From contig JAPEVF010000149.1 in assembly GCA_029747585.1 (NCBI GenBank), positions 1 to 64,000 on the forward strand: a stretch of 64,000 nt of DNA. Reading direction: 5' to 3'. The position numbers and the translations under genes were made by a program. Under the pieces are notes generated by a model. That model was given only the letters and a program-made list of their open reading frames with translations, searched no databases and was not told the DNA's origin. Positions within the stretch are counted from its first letter, which is position 1, and each line of letters begins with the position of its first letter. Source of the DNA: Pleurotus djamor. Its lineage: Eukaryota > Basidiomycota > Agaricomycetes > Agaricales > Pleurotaceae. Of the stretch, positions 46,711 through 56,926 are shown in pieces.

Positions 46711-48278
46711 CTATTCTAGTTTCACTTTGGTTCCGTCGATTTTGACCCTCATCAAAGCGAATGGGCCGGTGCGTTTATCAGTCCCATTCTGGAAACCGGG
46801 GCTCAACCACAATTGATTCAGCGTTGCGTAGAGAAAGCCATCATCGGCCACACTGTTGAAATGACCACATTAACTGCCGCCTCATGATTTCGTTCATGAA
46901 GACTGAACCCATACCTCATCGTATCTGGCCACGCAATCATTGGGGACCTTATGAAGGGAGATATCTTCCCCGTTACTGGACTATACGTATTGATTGCGTT
47001 GTGTTCGGGACTTCCGAGGTAGATTTTCCCAGTTGAGTCAGTTTCAAGTCCGTCTGCTTGACCTCCCATCTAAATTCGCTCTTCAATCAGCAACCCAGGG
47101 ACGTGAACTCCGTGTTGACGTACCTGTCCTAGGAAACGAACGCTGTCTTCTACCTTAATGTTAGCCAGATTATCGACCTTTGGGTCTATACGAAGGGCTG
47201 CTGTGTCAACCTGATAGAAATCCCTGCTCGCGAGAGGCGTAAAGAAGATCGTTTCTCCATCCGCGCTAATCGCAAGTCCTATTGGAGCGATGCCTCATCA
47301 ACATCTATTCTTCGACCTTGCATAAACAAACCAAGACTCACCGTCGCATCCGCCTCCACCCCCGCTGGTAGTTTCATACTGCGAAGCTGGGTTCATCGGA
47401 GTGGCAGCGTACGTTGGTATACCAAAGAGTGTAGGGAGGAATCTCGAAACAGGCGACACGGCGTTCACTCGATCGAGATGTCGCCATGACTGCCCAGTTC
47501 CCAGGTCCACCACAATTATTCCAAAGCCGCCTTCGGTGCTCTTCAGCATCCAAATATCATATCCCAGGAAAACCCTCGCTCACCACTATCGGAAATGTAG
47601 GCTATGCCTTTCCCAGCCTCCGTGACGTTCGTTCGCAAATCTATTCGAATGTCGTTCAAATATCCTGTCGTTGGCAGCACGTTCTCTGGGAAGGTTATCG
47701 TGGAGAAAGGTGTTGTCGCATTGTTTGTGAGGTTGAACCCCATAAGTTTTGGACCTCCCGGTGCGGCAGGAAGCGTATCTCCCTTGATGATCGGGCGGCC
47801 AGTATCCAGGACCCACAAACGATCGCGTGAATCTGTCACGGCTGCCTGTATGTTGATGAAATGCTTAGAGTCGCTGCTTCCGACCATGACCCCACTGCTG
47901 CTATTCACCAATCCGTCTGGAGGCGTGTTGTATTCCAAGCTCGGGAACGGGACTATAGACGTCTCGTTGATGATCTCTCCGAGCGTAATTGGCGTCATGC
48001 TCAGATCCCCTCTNGGTTAGAGAAAACTATCGTCAGCCAACGATTTCTTGGGCCTCCAACCAGAGAGCGAGAGCTTACCTGTTGAAGGTGACAAATGCTC
48101 TGCCTTTGTTCACCGTAATTCCTATGGGGGCGTTGTCTCGGAAAAGATGGACAATCTCGATCTCGGGTCCGAAAGTTCCATTGTCAATGAGGCCTGGTTT
48201 TTCTGAGAGCGGTTTGAAGGACACGGCTGACACCGTCGAAAATAGAGATGATATGGAGACTAGGTGGTTGTATCGCAT
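46711..48278 (-). CDS. Major royal jelly/yellow-like secreted protein, copy 1
   Basis: Exons 48278-48079, 48011-47584, 47530-47342, 47278-47124, 47069-46915 and 46852-46711 give 422 residues. A short hydrophobic N-terminus (MRYNHLVSISSLFSTVSAV) is a likely signal peptide. The body has the pattern of the MRJP/yellow six-bladed propeller family: RLWVLDTGRP, GPKLMGFNLTNN, TGYLNDIRIDL, AYISDSG, IIVVDLGTGQSWRHL, SPEHNAINTYSP, LYATLNQLWLSP. NxT/NxS sites fit secretion. Insect members include dopachrome-converting and storage proteins; the fungal role is not known. The acceptor of intron 1 contains an N (48014). Same exon lengths as the neighbour at 48911-50449. Confidence 0.88.
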
Positions 48279-48590
48279 TTTGGGTAAGCTGACGTGTCTG
48301 GTGCATTTCTCCGAATCGCCCAATTTATGTCTTCTCAACTTAGCCTCCTAATACCATGGCTTTTCCCTCAACAACACTCCCGCTTTGCCGTCATTGCGAC
48401 ATCCGATAATCCTCGCCTCCGTCTCTATTTTTAGGTTTTTCTGATTGGTTGGGGAATTGATTCCGTCATGCAGGGCCGTCTTCATCCATGTTTTCGGATG
48501 CGTCAATTTACGCGGGCCGCAAGATCAGCATGCTTCACCGTCCGGATTAATCACTCAGCTGTATGCCCAACCTGACGAAGTGCTTGTTCC

Positions 48591-48660
48591 ATGGTTCACA
48601 TCAGCATCGATCCAGCGCACATCATTGTCAGTATGGATGTATCCTCTGTTGACAGCAGTT
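48591..48660 (+). pseudogene. Truncated start of a second GH51 gene
   Basis: The frame MVHISIDPAHIIVSMD from the ATG at 48591 matches MVHINIDPARVINNVD of the intact GH51 gene at 50773, and the upstream bases match too. Homology ends after about 16 codons and the rest of the gene is absent. It is a by-product of the local duplication. Confidence 0.7.
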
Positions 48661-48910
48661 GGGTAATCCGTCATAATGCGTATGATACATGAAGGGCCAG
48701 ACCAGAGCAAGTGATTGGAACGCGCTAAGTTTGGCGCTGTGTCTTTCCTTTGCCGCCACGACGCGTCCTCGACCTATGATCTATCCGCGTCCAATCCGCG
48801 TCAGGATGCAACCAATGATCTCAACCTTCATTGCCAAAAATCAGAGCCCTCCTAGGACCACTTTTAAGCAGACATTATCATGATGATACATGCAGAGTAT
48901 TGATCTACGC

Positions 48911-50449
48911 TTATTCTAGTTTCACCTGTGTTCCCTCGATTTTGACTCTCATCAAAGCGAAAGGACCGGTGCGTTTGTCTGTCCCATTCTGGAATCCAGG
49001 ACCCAACCACAATTGATTCAATGTCACGTACAGAAACCCATCATCGGCCACGCTGTTGGTAGGGAAACATCAGGAATTGCGACGCGCGTTTGGAAGGCCA
49101 TACCTTAACGTATCTGGCCACGCCATCATTGGGGACCTTACGAATGGCGATATCTTTCCTGTCGCTGGGTCATATGTGGTGATTGAATTGTGCTCGGGGC
49201 TACTGAGGTATATCTTTCCAGTTGAGTCGGTTTCAAGTCCGTCGGCTTGACCTCCCATCTAAAGGTACATCCTTTTCAATGAGTATATCAAGATTGTGGG
49301 CCTTATGCTGACGTACCTCCCCTAGGAAGCGAAGACTATTTTCTACCTTGACATTAGCCAAGTTATCAACCTTCGGATCAATCCGAAGGGCTGCCGCGTC
49401 AACCTGGTAGAAAGCTCTGCTTGCCAGAGACGCGAAGTAAATGGTTTCCCCATCCGCACTAATCGCAATCCCTAATGTCGCGATGAACATATTATCTTCG
49501 ACGTTATGCAAGACGCAGACGCTCACCATCACAACCGCCGCCACCGCCGCTGGTCGTCTCGTACTGAACCGCTGGGTTCATTGGGGTCGCAGCGTACGTC
49601 GGTACACCAAACAGTGTTGGGAGGAATCTAGTCGCAGGCGACACTGCGTTCACTCGATCGAGATGTCGCCATGATCGACCAGTTCCCAAATCCACCACAA
49701 TTATCCCGAAGCCACCTTGGAAGCCCCTCAGTATCTGCGTCATCATCCAAGGAAAACCTCACTCACCACTGTCGGCAATGTAGGCGATGCCTTTCCCCGC
49801 CTCCGTAATGTTCGCCCTCAAATCTACACGGATGTCGTTCAGGTAGCCTGTGAATGGTAGGACATTCGTTGGGAAGGTTACTGTGGTGAACGGCGTCGTT
49901 GCATTATTTGTGAGGTCGAATCCCATGAGCTTGGGCCCTCCTGGTGCAGCGGGGAGTGTGTCTCCTCTAATATTCGGGCGCCCGGCGTCGAGCACCCACA
50001 GGCGATTTCGGGAATCTATGACAGCTGCCTGGACATTTATAAAGTGCTCCGTGTCGCTGCTCCCGACCATCGCCCCGCTGCTGCTATTTACCAGTCCCTC
50101 CGGCGGCAAGTTAAATTCCATGCTTGGGAAAGGAACGATCGAGGTTTCATTGATGATTTCTCCCAGAGTAATGGGAGTTGTGTTAACATCTCCTCTATCG
50201 AATGTGTTGGTGTTGGCTATGATTTGCTAGAGCTCAGGTGGAACTTCACCTGTTAAAAGTGACGAAAGCTCTGCCTTTGTTCACTGTTATTCCGATCGGT
50301 GCGCTGTCCCTAAAGAGATGAACAATCTCGATGTCGGGTCCAAATGTTCCATTGTCGATGAGGCCCGGTTTTTCTGAGAGAGGCTTGAAGGAAACAGCTA
50401 CGGCGATGGAAATCAGGGAAGATATGGAAGCTACGTGATTGAAGCGCAT
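48911..50449 (-). CDS. Major royal jelly/yellow-like secreted protein, copy 2
   Basis: Exons 50449-50250, 50194-49767, 49715-49527, 49471-49317, 49258-49104 and 49052-48911: 200, 428, 189, 155, 155 and 142 bases, exactly the lengths in copy 1; 422 residues. The N-terminus is again hydrophobic (HVASISSLISIAVAVSF). The propeller motifs are conserved (RLWVLDAGRP, GPKLMGFDLTNN, AYIADSG, IIVVDLGTGRSWRHL). Most differences from copy 1 are conservative, so both copies look functional. It is transcribed away from the GH51 gene across a 323-base gap, suggesting shared upstream control. Confidence 0.88.
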
Positions 50450-50772
50450 TGTTGGGTCAGTCTTTTGGGTTTCACTCACGCTCGACCAGCATTTATGTCT
50501 TGTTCACCCAGTCTCCTGTGACCTTACCTCGACCTCGCCCCGTTTGCGGGATTCGATCATGCTCACCTCCGTCGCTATTCTTGTCGTTGGAAGGATTCTG
50601 ATTGGATGGTGGATTGATTCCGTCCACTCGATCGGCGTGTCCGTGTGCGTCCATTTACACGGACCGTCAGATCAAATTCTTCACCGTCCGGACCGATCGC
50701 TCAACTATATATACCCATCCGAACGAATGGCTTATTCCACGGTCAGAAGCCCTCTTTCACATACATACATCC
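50450..50772. promoter_or_regulatory. Bidirectional promoter between royal-jelly-like copy 2 and GH51
   Basis: 323 bases between two divergent ATGs. A CTATATATACC sequence at about 50704-50714 could be the TATA box for GH51. A related block precedes copy 1 (48279-48590), there facing the truncated GH51 start. Function is inferred from position. Confidence 0.55.
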
Positions 50773-53066
50773 ATGGTTCACATCAATATCGATCCTGCGC
50801 GCGTCATAAACAATGTCGACCCACGCATCTATTCTGGGTTCACGGAACACATGGGGAGATGCATCTATGGTGGATTATACGAGCCAGATAACCCTCACGG
50901 GCTATCTGACCCAAAGACTGGGTTTCGGAAGGACGTTATGGCAGCTTTGAAGGACTTGAAAGTCCCAATTGTGCGCTATCCTGGCGGGTACGTCAAACAC
51001 ATTATGTGTTTTACGACCCCTAATGCCCCTGTTAGCAATTTCGTCAGTAGTTATCGATGGCAGGGTATGTGTCTTCCTGTATTCTAGTTCCGCTACGTCT
51101 GGCTCATCTGGTGATAGATGGGATCGGACCACGAGAGCTGCGCCCACGAAGGCCTGAATTAGCTTGGTTGAGTGAAGAAAGCAACCAATTTGGCACTGGT
51201 ACGTCCCATGATTCCGAAGTTCTGACGAAAGAAGTTCATAGAAGTTGCATAGATGAATTCATGGAATGGTGCCGCTCTCTAGGAACCGAGCCATATATCT
51301 GCTTGAATATGGGCACTGGTACGTTAGAAGACGCGTTGGCATGGGTTGAATACTGTAATGGGACTGGAAACACTCACTACGCGAACCTTCGAAGGAAGTA
51401 CGGTCATGATGAGCCATATGGCGTGAAATATTGGTCCTTGGGGAATGAAGTTTGGGGACCGTGGCAAGTTGGTCAGATGGAGGCTGACGAATATGCGAAG
51501 AAAGCTTTCCAGTGGGCGAAGGCTTTGCGATTGCTTGACCCAAAGATTCAGCTGATCTCATGTGGAGGTAGGCCGTTGTTACTTTCCCCTTCCTCGCGTA
51601 GTCTATGGATTGAAACTACTGGTCAGAAACGGGCTTCTCGAATTGGGACAGGGTAACACTGAAGACACTTGCCCCAGTGGTTGATTATCATTCCATCCAT
51701 TGTGAGTCATTGTGTGTATCCGTCGCTGGTCCTATGAACTTATGGAATTACAATAGTGTACACCGTGAGTGAAGGGAAACATATGGTTAATGTGATGGGC
51801 CGTGCGTCACTCCATTCAATTTCCATCCTTCTTGGTTGACATGTCCTCCAGCTGCTGCCGCTGAGAAGGGGATCAATATAACCCGTTCTCTCATTGATTT
51901 GGCGAAGATTGAAAATGGGTTGGACAAGAGCCTCACAGTGTTAGCGTTTCTGTCAACTTGACGTCCTCTCCGCCACCTAATCGTCCTTGCTCTAGGTGCT
52001 TCGATGAGTGGAACGTCTGGTACGTCTATCCTTGATGAGACCGTGGAAACACCTGACGATTGTCCAGGGATCCCGTTCGAGGTATTATCATCCCCCCCTC
52101 CGTCACGCATACTTATCCTAACTGTCCACGTTTAGCCCCTGGAGAAAAGGGAGCTGAAGAGCACTACGACCTTTCAGATGCAATTGGTAGCTCCTCCCTC
52201 ATTGATCAAAAAAAATTCTGATTTCTGCTGTAGCCGTCGCAGCTTGGCTGAACGTCTTCGTGAGAAACGTAGACATCGTCAAAATTGCCTGTATCGCACA
52301 GTAGGTGACTTACTTCTTTGGACGTGTATCGACCCCTCATCTCGCGTCTTAAGATCGGTCAATGTAATCTCGCCCGTGAGTTATCGTAACATCTTCTCTT
52401 CTTCTGTCATCTCAAGCTTCTCTCTCATCTAGATCATTACCTCTCCTCTTGGTCTTTTTAAGCAGGTGTGATTAAACCTAGTTCGTTCTTACCCTTGAAG
52501 ATTACAAACAACTCATCACAGACTACATACTACCCATTACACCTCTTCTCAAACCTCATGCGCGGAGCGTCCCTTGATGTTCATGTTGGCTTTGACCAAC
52601 AGGACCTTGAACCTTTCTACTCCGGGCCGACCGTCCCACCATTCGTTCAGCGCTTGACCTCGCATACCCCCGATTTCAGTAAACTTACCAAGTTCGTCGA
52701 CGTTAGCGCAGTGTTGGTAACAACTCAGGACGATCCTTCGTTGATCCACAACGAGATAAGATTAGCTATTGTCAACCGTCATGACACGACAGACTACGAG
52801 GTTCCTATATCATTTGGCCCTAACGCGAACGTCAGGAATCAGATCACTGTGTATGAGGTTTGGAGCGAGAATCTCCGGTCGTCGAATTCGTTTGATGGAG
52901 AGAACGTCAAGACAGAGAAGAAGACATCACAGTTCAATGGGTCTTATACTGTGAAGAAGCACTCCTTCCAAGGTTCGGCGATATATAGATCTCATGTGCT
53001 GAGTTCACCGTACTTATGTCTTATCCACCACTTTCTCTAGTTCTCGTCTTCCGCTTAGAGAAATAG
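50773..53066 (+). CDS. Alpha-L-arabinofuranosidase, GH51, 15 exons
   Basis: Hydrolyses terminal alpha-L-arabinofuranosyl residues from arabinan, arabinoxylan or their oligosaccharides. Conserved order: IYSGFTEHMGRCIYGGLY, VPIVRYPGG/NFVSSYRWQ, GPRELRPRRPELAWL, FMEWCRSLGTEPYICLNMG, YWSLGNEVWGPW (acid/base Glu), DYHSIHLYT, CFDEWNVW (nucleophile Glu), VRNVDIVKIACIAQSVNVI. The C-terminal beta domain is present (YYPLHLFSNLMRGASLDVHV ... RNQITVYEVWSE). No signal peptide is seen, as in the intracellular GH51 group, so substrates are probably imported arabino-oligosaccharides. Several exons are tiny: 51996-52019 (24), 52068-52081 (14) and 52354-52375 (22 bases). Followed 297 bases later by a sugar transporter on the same strand. 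Confidence 0.94.
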
Positions 53067-53363
53067 ATAGAATAAACCCTCCATGACAGCAATTGCCAAT
53101 GATCGGGACGTCTCCGGGGTTATCAGCTGGCGATAAGCCTTTCATAGCACTTCAAGTGTCTCGCTTAACCACCTCAACATATCCATGAGAGATTAGTGGT
53201 CGCATGACGGAAGTTATCCCCCGTTAGAATGATCAAGACTCACCGCGGGCCGGTGAGACTTTCTCCCCACCCCCCACATCTCTTCCCCACATAAATATGA
53301 TCTCGTACTGTGGAAAGCTCTTCCCGCTCCCATCTCTTGCTACTTAGTCGAGCGAAGCAATCA

Positions 53364-56300
53364 ATGATGCGCCTGCCTCCGAAGATTTACACATGGTTAT
53401 GCGGTTTATTTGCCAGTGAATTCTCCTCCTTTCTAGTCATGGGCTAGTCAACAACTAAGAAACGACGCTGCTATAGGTCTTGGAAGTATTATTTTCGGAT
53501 ATGACTTGGGGGTCATAGCTGGCGTGCTTCCTTCGCCAGATTTCATCGTAAGTGTTTCCTTCCAAATAGTCGTCAATTGCTGAGACACAACAAATACTCC
53601 AAGCGCACCATGGGACCTCGTTATGAGGACCCAAATTTGAAAGGCCTCATAACGAGTATATTTGGTTTGTATCTTTTCCTGTCCGACTCACGACATGTAG
53701 TCCTCATCCTGCTGTTGAAATAGTCCTAGGATGGTGCGTCGAACTTCAATTGACCTCTTGAACTGACTAGAAGAAAATTCCAGCTTCTTTGGTATGATAC
53801 CAGTGGCTTATTTTGCGGACAAATTTGGTCGTCGCATTACCATCCAAATCGGCGCTGCCGTATACATGTGCTTTCCTTTCCACTCCTTCGCTGCCCCTTG
53901 CTGACTTTCCCTAGTTTAGGAGGGGCTTTGCAAACAGGGGCGCAGAATATGGAGTTCATGTTGTCGGGGCGCTTCTTTGCAGGTAACTTTCGTCTCCTTC
54001 CATCCTGCCAGGCCTCAAGGCGTCACGCATCATGACTTCTTCCGACAGGATTCGGAGTTGGGATTATGTCAGATCTTGCCCCACTCTACCAGGTATCTAT
54101 TCACTTTTGTAAGAGCCTCAGCTACGTCAGGCTGACTTGTTGTAACCAGGCCGAAATCGCACATCCTAGTATCCGGGGGAGACTCACTACTCTCCAACAG
54201 GTGAGCTTGTCCCCTTGCATGACGCGTATTCTTTGACTCAGTGTGTCATCATGTCAGTTTATGCTGGGCATTGGAGGTTCGTCCTGTCTTCATCCTCGAG
54301 TCGCTCCTCAGTAGCCACGACCCTCCCTTTAGCCTTTATCGCGTCTTGGGTGGTGAGTCACGGTGCAGTTCTTCTCAGGGCTTGAATCACGCGAGCTTAT
54401 CACGCTCTGTAGACGTATGGCACCTCAGCGGGCCTCAAAGGATCACAAGCTGAATGGCGCATCCCTCTCGGAATCCAGGCAAGGTAGTAGCTTTTCTAAG
54501 GCCAACCTATACTTATGACTCGCCCTAGATACTTCCAGCCATACCTCTGATATCTTTTATTCTTTTACTCCCAGAGTCGTACGTGCTCTTNNNACTCCGT
54601 CGTTATTGCAGCGAATGACATCCCAGCTTACGCACCTTCTAGTCCAAGATGGCTCGCTGAAAGGGGACGCTTCGACGAAGGTGAAACACCTTCATTTCCA
54701 AGCCTCATCGCACCATACTGACCTCTGATAGCTCATAAGACTTTAGCCCGACTTCATGCCCAAGGCGACATGAATGATCTATTTGTAATCTCGCAGATGG
54801 AAGACATGAAGGCCGAAATCACTCGCGCCAAGGACATTGGGGAAGCGAGGTACGTGGAGTCGACGTTGCTTGAAGATCCAGATTGCGAACGTTATCCCAC
54901 GTCTTCTAGCTGGGGTGAACTTTTCATAGTGCCCAGTAATTTCCGCAGGCTAAGCCTCGGGTAAGTTGATGGGACGACCATTCTCCAAATGATTTTAATG
55001 GAAGTCACCCCTTGCTTCAGGTATATTCTTCAGTTCTCGGTTCAGATGACTGGTACGCATCATCCATACCTCACCACTGCTTGCCTTTATGGTCCGACCA
55101 GGTGTCAGCGCTATTCAGTACTATTCTACANCAGTACGTTTTCCGCACGAACGGCCCTAATTCAAAACTAATACATTGTCGAAGATTTTTGAAACCGTGT
55201 GTTTTGTAATGTTCGCAGCAGTCTTTATGAATTCTCACTACGGAGCAGATGGGCTTCTCTTCCACGCGGATATTGCTCTTCCAGTCCATCAATAGCATCA
55301 TTGCGTTGATCGGTGAGGTTCGTCTTTTGGGACCTTGGAATTGTAGCCATGTCTTCACATTCCAACATAGGCCTGTTGCGTCCTTTGGATAGACCACATC
55401 GGTAGGCGACGTCCTATGATATTTGGGAACATAGCGTCTGGACTTTCCTTTGTTGTTGGGTCCATTTTGATGGCGAGATACCCTGGAACTGTAGACAAGT
55501 GTGTTCATTTCCTCCAACTTTGTGCTGACACCATCGTTGACTAATGGAGCGAACAAGTGATGCGGCAAGTCAACATGCGATGCATTGAGTGCTTGTTCGT
55601 CTGCTTACCTCTCCATTACTCTATGCTCTCTAGGCACACTATGTGCGTTTCACAGTTCGCAGAGCCTCCGCTAAACTGACGTCCTCTCCAGATTTTCATC
55701 NGTACGCTACGCCGCTTCAGCTCGGAGACTGTGATCTAATTTTGCTTCAATCGTCTAAAACGCAGTCACGTCAGTAACCCTTTCATGTAGTCAAAAGATA
55801 GCATCGCTCATCTCAGCTCGAACTGCAGGACATGGGTCTTCAACTTTTTCTTTAGTGCATGCATCGGTCCGCTTTCGTGGGCATACCCAGCCGAAATATT
55901 TTCCACTCGCACTCGAGCAAAAAGTACAGCGATCACGAGTTCGTCTTCATGGATATCGAATTTGTGAGTAACGTCCCTGGTAAACATTGGCTCCACCGGT
56001 CGAACCGAGACCNACTCTAGTTTCATCGCTCAAGTCACACCCAAGGCCTTCTTGGCCATCGGTTGGAAGTACGCATCATTCACTTACTCAGCATCGATGA
56101 TATGGCCCGANTGATCAACCTCGTATAGGTTCTGTACGTCCCGTAATATTCTTTGCCATTATCCTCGTGGTGAACTCTGGATTAGACCTTGTTTTCGCCA
56201 TATGCGGCCACACAAAGTACGCAGCTCCGCATCGTTCTTATGATTGTCCTGAATAGTTTCTCAGTGCTCTATTCATCTGGGCATTTTACCCTGTACGTGG

Positions 56301-56689
56301 GCTTTTCATTGTGTCGCGTCAACCATGAATATTGAAATCTTGCGAAGGAAACGACTGGCCGTCGCCTAGAAGGTTAGTTCATGTCTTTCGTACTGAGAAA
56401 CCCTGGTATCTGATCCCCGCCAGAAATGGATGCACTCTTCGGTAGCGCGCCGCTATTTGTACCGGGATCCCCATATACAGCGGTAAAGAACCGAGAGGAA
56501 GCGGAGAGAGAGCTTCGCGAAGGTTAGCCTTTATCACTCCTTCTGAAGTTTAAATACGCTAAACTTAGTTATGCAGGCAAATTTGTACCTGGGGAAATAA
56601 CCGAAAGTCACAGAGAGATCAAAGGGGAGAAGGTCGATGAATCACACCTAGAGGTTCTGGGAAGGAAACTGCCAGAGGCTTCATATTAG
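53364..56689 (+). CDS. MFS sugar transporter, many exons
   Basis: Plasma-membrane hexose/pentose porter. ATG at 53364 (second at 53367). Recoverable segments in order: IIFGYDLGVIAGVLPSP, EDPNLKGLITSIF/VLGCFFG, FADKFGRRITIQIGAAVY, GGALQTGAQNMEFMLSGRFFAG, FGVGIMSDLAPLYQAEIAHP, SIRGRLTTLQQFMLGIGAFI, TYGTSAGLKGSQAEWRIPLG, LLPESPRWLAERGRFDE, YILQFSVQMTGVSAIQYYS, LFQSINSIIALIGEACCVLW, GRRRPMIFGNIASGLSF, GPLSWAYPAEIFSTRTRAK, FIAQVTPKAFLAIGWK, ALFIWAFYPETTGRRLEE, and a hydrophilic tail ending LPEASY. These are the sugar-porter signatures. One exon (53724-53733) is 10 bases and one intron (54479-54528) has GC..AG ends. N bases at 54591-54593, 55131, 55701, 56013 and 56111 and unclear joins at 55500-55860 and 56090-56260 leave intactness open. 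Confidence 0.85.
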
Positions 56690-56926
56690 TCACTGCTGGT
56701 TTCCTGAGTTCATTATGGTGCGACGATAGCAAACCCGCAGAGGCTCTACGCGAGTACTATTACAGTATGGGTACAAGCAAAGCAAATGATACAACAAGCT
56801 GAATAAAAANCGCAAAGGATACAGTTAATGCGAAGGTATACCGATAAAAAATCAAACAGACAGCATGATCACGAATAAATAAGCGATTGTGTGATGAGAA
56901 TTTATAGCGGGAGTCCAAACCCATTT

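Larger units (their letters stand above)
46530..50640. repeat. Tandem segmental duplication, unit about 2.2 kb
   Basis: Unit 1 runs from about 46530 to 48700 and unit 2 from about 48720 onward. Each holds a minus-strand royal-jelly-like gene, a shared upstream block (TTCACCGTCCGGA at about 48533 and 50684) and the start of a plus-strand GH51 gene. The sequence GCGCTAAGT(C/T)TGGCGC marks the downstream end in both (about 46546 and 48722). Exact borders cannot be fixed by eye. Confidence 0.75.
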
